Source: Agaricus subrufescens (lineage: Eukaryota > Basidiomycota > Agaricomycetes > Agaricales > Agaricaceae). Taken from it: a stretch of 64,000 nucleotides of DNA. The first letter of the stretch is position 1. Each line of letters starts with the position of its first letter. Below the pieces are notes generated by a model. The model worked only from the letters and a program-made list of their open reading frames with translations, did not search any database and was not told where the DNA came from. Shown one piece after another: positions 53,970 through 64,000 of the stretch. The stretch covers positions 2,170,001 through 2,234,000 of the forward strand of contig CM057061.1 of NCBI GenBank assembly GCA_029945375.1, given 5' to 3'. The position numbers were made by a program, and so were the translations under genes.

Positions 53970-54467
53970 GGTGGGGGTACTGGATCACAGGTCAAACGAA
54001 TGTCTTGAGAATGACAGTGCAAGAGTCTGCTTTTAAACCCTCGCGCGGCCCGATTAATCAATAGGCCCAGTCGATGATGATGAACCCAGTTCAGATGCAA
54101 AATCTGGAATCGAGATACCTCAGGAACGATGCGCCAAATCAAGATTCCAGTTAGATGACATACGGATAAGGAAATGTTTTGAAAATTTTTATTCCCATTC
54201 GTGGCATTGGGCCAAGTGGACATACGCGACGGCATCGCTGGCCAGCTCCATTGTTATTAGTTCCGGAGGCCACTGAAGCCCGTCAGCAGTGTGGCGGCTG
54301 GAACGAGGGATAGTTTCGCGGTCCCATCTCCTCATATTTTTGGTTTTGACTACGATCAATTTTTTTTCCGTCGCCGGTGCCGGAACACTCCATGCCGGTG
54401 TGACCGTGTCACGCCGGTGCCCCGCCAATTTCTCACTTCTACTATTTCCAGCTGCCCAACTATTGCA
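53970..54467. promoter_or_regulatory. Divergent promoter region, MYND protein and Y14/RBM8A
   Basis: 498 bp between start codons with no supported gene. The RBM8A side shows GCCGGTGCCGG/TGCCGG repeats (about 54372-54420) and a pyrimidine-rich leader (TTCTCACTTCTACTATTTCC) just before the ATG. Confidence 0.45.
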
Positions 54468-55170
54468 ATGTCCGAAGATGAGATGAACATTGACGACGGT
54501 AAGCGGTCTATATCCACCCCTCTACGTTCTCCAACTCACTTGCGGCCAGTCGAGGCCGGAGGCGCCGTTCGCCGGAGAGGACGAGGTTTTCAAAATACAG
54601 GTACGCTCAGCACCGAATGATGCACATGTAAAGCTTAATAGCATCCTTCGCAAGGCGACAACGACCTGAAACCGTCGGCTGACGCGACCTACGACAGAGT
54701 AGAGTCAACTACTACCGGCGCCGACACCAGGGCTGCGCGATGTATGTACCATCTTTGCTATCTGGCCCAAACTCAAGCTTGCTCAGCTGTCGAGGGATGG
54801 ATCGTGCTGGTCACAAACGTCCACGAAGAAGCAACGGAAGAGGATTTACAAGACAAATTCGCCGAATTCGGGGAAATCAAAAACCTCCATCTCAATCTTG
54901 ACCGTCGAACGGGTTATGTGAAGGTTTGTAAATTCTGATGCTTGTCTCCTTTGTCACGGCGTTTTACTCACTGCGGCACCGCAGGGGTACGCGCTCGTCG
55001 AATACGAAACGATGGGTGAAGCGCAGGCCGCAATCGACGGTGCTTCAGGGACCACGCTACTAGAGCAGGCGGTGCAGTGTGACTACGCCTTTGTTCGCCC
55101 TCCTCCGACCGGCCCAAAGAAAGGCAGAGCGCGCGGCCGCAGTGCCAGTCCAGCTCGTCGTGCCAAATAG
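54468..55170 (+). CDS. RBM8A: Exon-junction complex RNA-binding protein Y14 (RBM8A)
   Basis: Partner of Mago in the exon junction complex deposited on spliced mRNA; acts in export, localisation and decay. The start at 54468 gives [16 protein letters not shown]; an Arg/Gly-rich stretch ([13 protein letters not shown]) precedes the RRM. The RRM runs [80 protein letters not shown] and AFVRPPPTG. The tail is RS/RG-like ([17 protein letters not shown]), stop at 55170. RNP2 (ILVTNV-type) and RNP1 (KGYALVEY) are typical of Y14. Three introns. The stop lies 146 bp upstream of the HP1 start on the same strand. Confidence 0.95.
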
Positions 55171-55316
55171 ACGCAGTACTTGTAATTGAATCCTTTTCCG
55201 TAAGATGTAATACGACTTGCCTCCCTGTGGCCATGCCTGTTTGTAGTGTCCAAATAATGTTCACACGCTAACTTGACGTTGTTCAACTCGCCACTTTCAT
55301 CTCTTTCACAAGTCTT

Positions 55317-56275
55317 ATGCCTCGTCTTTCGCCCGAAATAACTAACGCTGAAGATGACGATGCTATGAACGTTGATAAAGAAGAGAAAGTCCAGGGGTCT
55401 GGTGACGAAGAGGAGGAAGATGGCTCAGAATACGAGATTGAAGAAATTGTCGACGCGAAAAGAGGCGCCTTTCCGGAGGTAATCTGCTGTCATCCTATTC
55501 TGTCTGGCACTGTGCTCAAAAATGACGCGTCTTATTAGGGTCGAATGGGTTATCTTGTGAAATGGAAAGGCTACGGCGAGGAGGAAAATAGTTGGGTCGA
55601 CGAACAAGACACAGAGTAAGTGAGACACCCGGAGCATGTCCCAGATCCCTCTACATGGCATTTGTAGAAACGCGAAAGAACTCGTGGCGGAATTCTGGAG
55701 AAAGAATCCCAAAAAGAAACCACGCAAGTCAGTCGAACCCAAGGCGAGCAAACGCGGACGTAAGTCTTTAGCTGCCGAGGAGGAATCTGACGCTGGCTCG
55801 GCTGCAAAGAAACGTGGTAGAAAGTCTATGGTGGACATAGAGTCCGAAGAGGAAGATGAAGTCATCACCCGCCATAAAAAGACGCGAAAGGGGGAGAAAG
55901 CAGGGAAGCAGAGGAAGGCAGACGACGGCGTGGTTATCGTGGACATGGCCAAGTATATGGACAGGGACAGTTGGGAAGACCTTGTGGACACAGTCGACAC
56001 GGTTGAAAAGGGTGATGATGGCTTGCAGGTCTTTTTCACGTTGTATGTGGCTCGAAAACCCTTTTCATTTGCCCAGACTAACCGGCTTCTCCAGGAAAAA
56101 TGGAGACCAAATTCGTGAAAAGAGTGAGCTTTGTCGATACCGTTTCCCACAAAAAGTAGGTCGCCATTGAATTACAGGCGAGCGGTATCTGATAGCCCAC
56201 CTAATTCAACAGCTCCTTACCTTTTACGAGAATAATCTGAAATGGAGAGTCGCCGAGGCCGGTGACGACGATTGA
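55317..56275 (+). CDS. Heterochromatin protein 1 (chromodomain plus chromoshadow)
   Basis: Reader of methylated histone H3K9 that dimerises through its chromoshadow domain and compacts heterochromatin in the nucleus. After an acidic N-terminus (MPRLSPEITNAEDDDAMNVD) comes the chromodomain: EYEIEEIVDAKRGAFPE, GRMGYLVKWKGYGEEENSWV and NAKELVAEFWRKN, with the aromatic-cage Tyr and Trp in place. The hinge is basic and carries two RGRKS motifs (SKRGRKSLAA, KKRGRKSMVD) and KKTRKGEKAGKQRKAD, likely DNA or RNA contacts and a nuclear signal. The chromoshadow domain is SWEDLVDTVDTVEKGDDGLQ, NGDQIREKSELCRYRFPQK, then LLTFYENNLKWRV after a last intron (56157-56211). The stop ends at 56275. Complete. In many fungi loss of this protein derepresses silent clusters and transposons. 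Confidence 0.93.
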
Positions 56276-58820
56276 ATACTTTCTGGCACTGTGTCACCTA
56301 TTATCTTCATGCCCATTTTGGAATTGAATAATTTGATAGTTTTGCAAGCCGTACTGAGTCGATACTTTGTTTACCTTGGCTTTTACGTCCAATGCACCGT
56401 AAAAAGGACCGAGGGAATCATCATGCTGATCTAAATTCAAGTCTCACCTCGCTTACAACGCTTTCTGTTATATGACTTTTTCTGTAAACGTGCAATCAGA
56501 CTCTTGGTTTCCATTCAGAGAAGCTTAGAGGGTTTAAAGGATATCATCCCTGGGCGCATCATGAACTGTATTGAGCATCACCCACGGTACCTTCACCTAC
56601 TTTCCTACTACGGTTGTTCATCACGCCTTAGCTCCTTTCTTCCAAGGCAAACCGAACCCTAATTATAATGATATCACCATGTTGCACGAATTCACACGTC
56701 TCTTCAGTTTGAAGCGATACCTTAACTTGATTCGCCTTGTGTTCCGACTCGGCCAATAGTCCCTACCGGTGAAGTATCCTGCCATGCAAGAGAGTCTCAC
56801 ACTTTTTGGGCCTCGAGTAAGCTGCGAGGCTTTTTCCGAGCTTTTCTTCGCCCATGCCGAGTGCTTGGCGCATAATGCGAGAGAGCGACCCTGCAGTGAA
56901 CATTAACTTACCGTGGCATCGGGATCGGAAAAACACCAAAAATACAAAAGAAAACAAAATTACGAAAGGAAGATACGTGAAAAAAAAAAAAAAGAAAAGA
57001 AAAAAATATATACGACAAAGTATGAACAGCTTTTGATATTGTTAACATCACCCGAGGGAAGCTGTAAAGAATCTTGGTCCGAGGACAGAATGTATTATTT
57101 TGGAAAAAAAACAAGTAAAAAAGGTCTGACCCGGGGATTGTTTTTCATCATTGCCCAGGGTAAGATATACGAGACTAAAGAATTTCTTCTTAATAAATAA
57201 GAGTGATCCTAGTCACCGAACAAAGAGTATGTAAGAAATTCACGAACAAATATATCAATAAAAAAAAATCAATAAAAAAATCGTATGACCCTAGTTTCAG
57301 ACTGCCTGGAAGCAGGAGCACGACTCATCCACACGGCATATTCAACGTCAACCTTCAACAAAACGTTCAAACCATGGTCCCGACACCAGGCTTCCACGCC
57401 CTAATCCAACAAAAGACTCTCGGAAACGTCAGAAGAAAATAAACACAAGCCAAACAAAACTTAATTCTCTCACACCTATCACACGTAAGCCTGAGAAATC
57501 TCAAGGTTGCAGATTCTCGTCCGATTTAGCGATTCGATGACAACTCCAAGACCCCTGACAATCAATTCTGTCCAGGCGTTCGCATCACTCCAAGAAGCAC
57601 ATACTTTACGTACTCTAATTGGTGTTTGCGTATTTTGTCAGACCTCGTCAATACACTCAGACGTTTCAGAGATTAACGCATATCATGTGGAACCTAGATG
57701 GAAGTCACTTATTATCAAATGAGCATGCAGTAAACACAATTGAAAGGGAAGGAAGAGGAAGGAAATCATGAAACGCGGCGCTGAATGAGCACTAGCTGAT
57801 ATACGAACCGATGATCAAACGCAACTATCTAGCATTAAAATTATGACGAATGACCGGCAAAAGCCTTGAGCCAACCGTTCACGTACAGATTGTTGAACTG
57901 CTCCACTGACAGTCATTCTCCTCGAAACTTTACGGTCTGTTTACAAACCCGATTTTGGCTCCGTTGATGGACGCTGACGAAAAAAGTATATTCTCACCCA
58001 GTGCATGGCATGTGCAATATGCACAGGGCTTTTTTTTGGTGGCGCAGGGACACCTTCCAGGGTAGACTGAAGGCGATTTTGTGTCGCGTGAAACAAATAA
58101 AAAGTAAAACAATCTCCAACGCAACAGATCCACTCTTACGGAAGCACGGAGCAAGCACCTACTGTGGTTAGTCAGTAAAATGAGTCGAGCACTTTTCAGG
58201 CTCGCATTGACGGGAGCACGTTTCTGATATTTTTGTTAGAAAATTCTATCAGGATCATTAGTTAGCTTCGGTCCCTGGGCTACGCCTTGATTTCAACCCA
58301 AATGGCGACTCAATTTGTCTCGTTTATTAATCGGACTACTTGGCTATCTTAACATACACAGCCCGCGTAAACTTGAAGAATTGAAGAGAAAGAACTACGC
58401 GACAACCGGCGAAACATGGCATCCGTATGCCAATGAATAAGGTTTATGTATCGTAACGACCATGAAAGGATCACATAAGATTAGACGATATTGAAGGAAA
58501 AGAGTGTACCGTCACTAGGTTGGTGGATAGTAACCAACTCGCTTGAGCATTTTCGGACAAGCGACTTTCGTCAAGGGAAATGCCGCGGCCTCACGGCCGA
58601 TCTTACAATCGTTACCCCAGCATTACCCCAATAAGTACTTGTGAAGTTAGTCCGGTATGGCATGGGACTTCATGAGAAACCGAGATCAAAGATGTTCCTA
58701 AAAAGATTCAGGGTTATAGTTTCAACTATTCGGTTTCAGCATGGAAGATAAGTTAATGAGTCACCTGCTGTCAAAGGCCAATTCAGAGTATCACTCTGGT
58801 ATCAGTGAACCACATAATCA
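56276..58820. other. Intergenic region with A-rich low-complexity core, no gene recognised
   Basis: 2.5 kb between the HP1 gene and an unnamed minus-strand gene. Around 56930-57290 the plus strand is very A-rich, with runs of A and AAAG/AAAAT units (for example 56981-57010), which produces spurious Lys-rich frames. The rest shows only short frames lacking motifs. The left end contains the 3' region of HP1. Confidence 0.45.
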
Positions 58821-61101
58821 TCACCATTCTTCTGGAAGAAAGGTTCCAAGCAAGTCGAGTTCATCAACGCCAAGGTCTTCCATTCCATCCTCTTCAATTC
58901 CTTCCACAGCCTTACGAAGTTGATTATTTCGACCGTTTTCGCGCCGCTTTCTCTTCATTTCATACATTCGTTCTGCTCTTCTTAGTCTCCTTTGAACGGG
59001 GGATGGAGGCTCGGCAACCTTCCACGCCAAATCAACAGCTTCGACGTCAAAATGCGAGTGAGAACGGAGCAAGAGTTCATCGTCAGAAGAGCAACACGAG
59101 CATAGCTCATCATAGGTATCTCCTTCTTCTTGTAGCTCGTCGTCCCCAGAATCAGTAGATCGCGTTTGCTTTACTCGGTTTGCTTGAACGACTGTTCCAC
59201 TTCTGGTGCGCCTTGCTCCGCCGCCGCCTTGGACAATTGTATCACTACGGTTCCTCCTCGCTGCACGACCACCAGTTGAACCACCCTGACTAAGATTTCC
59301 ATTTCGTACCACGGCTTCGCAAAGGTCATGGGTCCTAAGATGTACATTCTTACTGTCCCCGTCGGCACCACGCGTTGGGTCTGTATTCAACGGAGGCGGG
59401 GCGACCGATAGTCCTACTGTTCGTAATTTCGGCAGTGTCGGCTTCACCCGAGGTTCCTTGATTCCCACTGAATGACCGATAGCCGCAGTAGTATCAATAC
59501 CAGGATCGATCAAAGTTGGAACGACGTCCCGAGGAGGCGAGCAAGGAGCTGTTCAATCCGGATTAGAAATAAAGAACTCCAGCCCCCTCTGAGAATATGG
59601 ATGCACATACTATCATTCATGTCATCCAGAAGGGCTTCCACTGTGTTATCTTCAGGGGAAGTGCCCTCTCGGCGATCATAATAGCTCGGCGGAGAAATGA
59701 TACTGTCACTAATCCAAGGAGAATGTATTTCGTAGGAAGGTACGTGTATGGCCGAACCCAGTTCATTCCGGTCGTTCCGGCAATCGGGGCCGTGAGTGGT
59801 GTCAGAGGTCGCGTCACCCGAATCGAAACAGTGATCCCTGCGGTGAGGGGTTGACCTGCCTTGTATATGCGCAAAGAAATCATCTCCAGCATACTCATTA
59901 TCTAATTCTAGAGTATGCAAGTCCATTTGCGATGGCGGGCGATTGAAATCGACAGTTCCCAACGACGATGCAAAATAAGTCTCAGAACTTCGCTCAAGAA
60001 AATCAACGTAAGAATCGACGTGCGTGGTTAACGCGGTTTGCTCTGGTTTAAAGTTGAAGCCATCGTCAAGAGCAATAATCGCATTATGCCTCTGAGTACG
60101 GGATAGAGCAGCCGAAGGAGCGTCAAAGAAAGCCATAGGAGGGCGCAGTGAGGGAGCGGAAGGCCTTCGTAGATGACTCGCCAGCAGGTTGTCTCGATCA
60201 TCTCTCGTTGGTGAAGTTCGAGCACTTTGCGAGATGACTTGCCGATGCCCCGTTTGGCGTCCCCGAGATCCTGAACGAGTTCCTTGTAAGTCAGGCCCAG
60301 ATGTTGAATGTAATGTAACACCGCCGAAGTTTGGTCCACGATCAGACAGGCCAGACAAGTCAGACCCGTGTTCATCCCGAAGTATGCGGAGCGAATGCTG
60401 ATCCACGTTATTTTGTGGAAAATCCACCTTATGGGGTGTGGTACCAGTGGGAGAGGGCGGTCTTGAAACAAAGGGGCTAGCAAGCCAGAGGCGAGTTGAT
60501 TTTTGAGGCCCATGGGAGGATATATGCGCCTTAGTATTGTTCATTTGTGACGTCTTCAGTATCTAATCAAACCAGCGCTTGAGCAAGTTTTGAAAGACAG
60601 GATTCAGGTACTTGCCTTCGGTAGCATATTTTCTTTCTTACTTCGAGAGTGGGTACGAGAGCGTGTAACAGGCTTTGCCTTCCCACCGCGCTCCATAGGA
60701 TATCCTATAAGAATCCCAGTGGCCGTGACGTCGAAACCATCTTCGCGAATAGGTGGCACAGGAGAAAACTCTTGTTCTAGGGGACCGAGTACAGGCCTTT
60801 GATCATCCAGTTTAAAAACCTCAGAACAGGCTGTTTCTGTTGGAAACGGTGTCTGAAGAAGGGTATTCGAACCAGCGGAAGAATGTTTTGACGGTACAGC
60901 AGAAGACCGTGAGGTGATGTCGGACACTGGTCCCTGAACCGAAAATGTCTTCTCTAGAGAGCCGAAGTCGAGTCCAGTATCAGAGATCGACCTCGGAAGG
61001 GAAACCTGAGAAGTAGTAGGCCCATTTCGAAAGTTGGTATGTGAGTTTCGGGTGTGGCGACCATAGACTCTGGTAACAGACTTATGGACACCGAGGGACA
61101 T
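58821..61101 (-). CDS. Unrecognised Ser/Arg-rich protein
   Basis: I do not recognise the family. The ATG at 61101 (MSLGVHKSVTRVYGRHTRNS) is preferred to the in-frame GTG nine bases upstream. Three long exons (about 61101-60610, 60560-59550, 59515-58821) splice in frame across two short introns. The protein, about 740 residues, is mostly disordered, rich in Ser, Arg, Pro and Asp, without signal peptide or membrane helix. Features visible: RSRTHSRSKKEN near the end of exon 1, repeated RSGT/RSDTIVQ motifs (RNRSDTIVQGGGG, RTRSGTVVQANR), a short Cys-rich acidic block ELCSCCSSDDELLL, a charged helical segment RRLRRAERMYEMKRKRREN, and the C-terminus LGVDELDLLGTFLPEEW. Long open exons with sensible splice sites make it a real gene. 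A nuclear regulatory or scaffold role would fit but is a guess. Confidence 0.75.
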
Positions 61102-61382
61102 GGTAATCACAGAGAAAGATTGATGGAAAGATTGATGGCAGAGGCTACATTGACGTCACGCGTCGCAGGTCAACCATTATGATAACCAGTCTCCTCGCAA
61201 CAAGAGAGAATGACAAAGGATAAAAACGGACATATATGCAGCCTCAAATAAAGTCTTCCTACTGTAGCTTAAATAGCATATATCAACAGTGAAAGTGAGG
61301 AGTGAGAAGTCGACGAATAAATCAGAAACAACATTAAACGAAAAGCGGGTGAAACGAACAGCAGGTGAAAGTAAAATTAGTG

Positions 61383-64000
61383 TTACAGTTCTGTCCTTTC
61401 AAGAACGTGCTGTGCTTGTTGGCCCATCTTTTCCAACTGCTCGGGTGACTTTCCTAGTATAACATCTTCTGGACGGGGTTCTCTTTCGATATTTCCGGAA
61501 GAAATCGGTAGAATGGAGACTTCCGGTTCGACCGGTTCGACCGCCTCTTTGGGGTCCGTCTCGTCCTTTTCCTCCGAAACGGCTATAGGTTGAAGGCCTG
61601 CTAACCATCTTTCACCATCCCGAACAATCACGCTCATTCTCATCGCAAAACCGTCAATCATGGTTTGGACCTCGTGGTCAAGATTGTTCAGGACGGGAAA
61701 TAGTTTGTCTTCAGGGGCCTCAGGATGAGTACCATTTTGTAGCGAGCGAATCAATTGATCAAATCGTTCATAAGCTAGAAAACAGCTTAGTAGACAAAAC
61801 AAGAGTAAGTGTCGGGCACATACTCCTCATGAGGTCGTGATATTTCTGCCAATCTTGGTAAGTGACATCATCTAACCACGCGTAATCAATGCCCAAATCG
61901 GCTTGTGCTTGATCAGCCAGGGTCCTCAATTCACGGCCAGCAATAATAATCTAGGATGGAGGAAGCCGTCAATTTGACATATAGAGTCGACGAAATGACA
62001 CTGACAGCTTCAACTTCTTTGTCTCTGACAGACATATACCAGTTGTGCACTTCCTCTTGGACGCTGCTTACGACGTCCCTGAACTTTGCCTCGACTTTGT
62101 CGGTAACTCTGTCATACGATTCTTGCTCCTTCTCCTGATCCTCCGGTTTGATCTCTCGGGCCATGAGTTTCTTCACGTATGCTTCTAAACCCTTCAACAA
62201 CTTCTCCCCCTCATTCTGGACCTTTTCGATAGCTTCTTGACCTTTCCCCTTGTTACTAGAACTCTCTTTCTTGGGTGGAACCTGGCCAACGGTAGCAACA
62301 GCGTCCTCGCGAATAGCTAGGAGTTCATTTTTCACGCGAATTTCCATGTCTTCCGCGAGTTCATCCAGTTGGGACTGCCAGCGCGCATGTCGGCCGACAA
62401 TGTTGGCACGCTTGAGAGCAGTAGCCGCTTTCCTAGCTTCTTTATCTACTTGCGGCGTAACTTCTGGGATGGGTTCGGGTTCGGGTTCAGGAACTTTTTC
62501 CTCTTCATCAAACCCGATGTCCTTCAGAAAATCGTCCAAGTCTTCAGCGGCCGCGGGTTGGTCAACTGCTGGTATTTCAGAAGGCAAATCTTGCCTAGCC
62601 TCAGGATATCCAGAAGGTGTAGGTTGAGAGGTAGATCCGGCTTGTGGGGTCTGCGTAACATCCACTTGCGTCGTTTCAGCCATGTGAATCTCCGTCTCGA
62701 GTTCATCAATGACTTTACTAGCCTGAGCAGCACTCTGTTCAGCTACGCTAGCAGCCTTCTCAAGTGTGTCGATTGGGGTAGGGGTAGCCGTGTCTACGGT
62801 AGAGACGACCACTTGTGTCGCCTCAGTCCTGTGAATCTCCCTATCGAGTTCATCAATGACTTTACTGGCATAGGCGGCACTTTGCTCAGCCACGTCAGCA
62901 GCCGTCTCAAGAGTGTCGATTATGGTAGGGGTAACCGTGTTCACGGCGGAGGTTGCCTCGGGGACCTCAGAGATCACCGGCGGACCCGTAGCAATACTTT
63001 CCCGAGCGAAAGAAGAGTCGAATCGCGTGGTAGTGAATGATGAGGTCGCAGAGTGTCCAGACTTTTCTATGGCTTTCTCCCAGATTCTCAATACGTGTGG
63101 GTCAACGAACTCTCGGCGCAAGTCGCCGATACGTCGAAGCGCACTCCGAACAACGACCATGGAACCAGAGGCTAGATACCTGGCCTGCAATTGCGCTACT
63201 CCCGCAGCCCGCAGTAGGTGTGGTCTAACCAGCACATAGCCACGTATCACACGAGGCTTTGCGAAGGCATATGTGGTAGCGACATAAGGTTGGATTTGGT
63301 CATACGCGATCTGGGCACGTTGTTTAGCTTCATAGGCAAAGGTGGAAGTTTGAAGAGCCAGTTCTTGTACATAAGGATTTACGCGTTTGGTGATTGGGGA
63401 GACGTATTTTTCAACATAGGGTTGGGCATGATATCGGTATTGTGGCACTACTGCACGCATCCAATATACTTTGATGACGTCGTTCCACACGCGTTGCGTG
63501 GCGCGTGCGGAGGCACTGACGGCCTTATCTATATAGGGAGCCGTGCGTCGACTTGCAGCAACAACGTAAGGTGTGACGGGTTCGATGTAATTTTGATATA
63601 TGGGTTTCGCATACTTTTGATAGGGCTCCACGATGGTGGGGTGTGTGACTGCGGCGCGGAGGGGCGGGACAACGTAGGGTTCGAGCACATGGGTTCGGTA
63701 ACTTGCAAGGGAGCGACAAACAGGATTGCTAAAAGTAGAATCGGAAGGGCAATTGTAGAGAACGTAGGCAACAAATGTGGAGAGCAAAAGAATAAACAAA
63801 CGGTCTAATGGGGACCGCTTTTTTCTCTGCGTCCGCGGAGGATTCGGTGAATTCGACTTGCGGGAATTTGTTTTAGCAACACCATTCGGTTCCTACGAAT
63901 ACGGTGATTAGATACAACGACCGCATAAAAAAAGATACTGACGGCTTCGCTCGGTGCCAGGGGCGAGTTTGAATGTTTGTCTGAGGCCGCCGGGAAGTTC
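61383..64000 (-). CDS. Membrane-anchored repeat and coiled-coil protein, 5' end beyond the window
   Basis: Function unknown. The gene enters from the right edge: a partial exon (about 64000-63950, PGGLRQTFKLAPGTERS) splices to EPNGVAKTNSRKSNSPNPPR, a basic QRKKRSPLDR and one hydrophobic helix (LFILLLSTFVAYVLYN), predicting a single-pass membrane protein. Then come Pro/Tyr-rich 11-12-residue units (VVPPLRAAVTHPTIVEPYQK, YAKPIYQNYIEPVTPYVVAA, YHAQPYVEKYVSPITKRVNP) over about 150 residues, reminiscent of amphipathic lipid-binding repeats. Next are two copies of a 50-residue module (IDTLETAADVAEQSAAYASK and IDTLEKAASVAEQSAAQASK), an acidic PEPEPEP stretch, and a charged coiled coil (RWQSQLDELAEDMEIRVKNE). 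Two short 3' exons end at 61383 (QQAQHVLERTEL). The family looks conserved in basidiomycetes but I cannot name it. Confidence 0.8.

Noticed and set aside
56930..57290. Lys-rich plus-strand frames
   Set aside because: Produced by an A-rich low-complexity tract; no domain or splice structure.

Overview
The window is nuclear DNA of a filamentous basidiomycete, most likely an Agaricomycete. The reasons are gene density (a gene every 2-4 kb on both strands), many short GT-AG introns of about 48-75 nt, histone genes that contain introns, and product families typical of mushroom-forming fungi: a NACHT NTPase with the GFFS-NN N-terminal motif, a sedolisin tripeptidyl peptidase, a ligase IV-like ATP-dependent DNA ligase and a KRE6/SKN1-type GH16 protein. 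No bacterial operon, CRISPR array or prophage is present.

Left part (1-15.3 kb). After 1.5 kb without a recognisable gene comes a NACHT NTPase gene (1562-5691, +). Its 3' half is a second, P-loop-less copy of the post-NACHT region, fused in the same reading frame. From 5.8 to 9.7 kb on the minus strand lie two decayed housekeeping genes: a C-terminally truncated KRE6/SKN1 glucan-synthesis gene, split by about 1.3 kb of CTAGCTAG-rich sequence, and a truncated mitochondrial enoyl reductase (ETR1/MECR) with several stops and frameshifts. A complete ligase IV-like gene (9725-13199, -) follows, then 2 kb without a clear gene. This stretch is the accessory, degenerating part of the window.

Central part (15.3-46 kb) is conserved housekeeping sequence: an STK32/YANK-type kinase and guanylate kinase, divergent with only 73 bp between start codons; argininosuccinate synthase; an MRP/ABCC transporter, divergent from nucleoporin NUP85; a nuclear-type sirtuin; a divergent histone H3/H4 pair; two tail-to-tail tRNA-Ala(AGC) genes with introns of different length; and the Doa10/SSM4 (MARCH6) ER ubiquitin ligase.

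Right part (46-64 kb) holds a secreted sedolisin, the exosome subunit RRP4, a MYND zinc-finger protein, the exon-junction protein Y14/RBM8A, HP1 (chromodomain plus chromoshadow), an unrecognised Ser/Arg-rich protein, and a membrane-anchored coiled-coil protein with internal repeats that runs off the right edge.

The genes form no single pathway. Chromatin functions recur (sirtuin, H3, H4, HP1), as do RNA-processing functions (RRP4, Y14), but they sit in ordinary independent transcription units. Exon boundaries were inferred by eye from splice signals, reading frame and family conservation, so internal boundaries are approximate unless stated.
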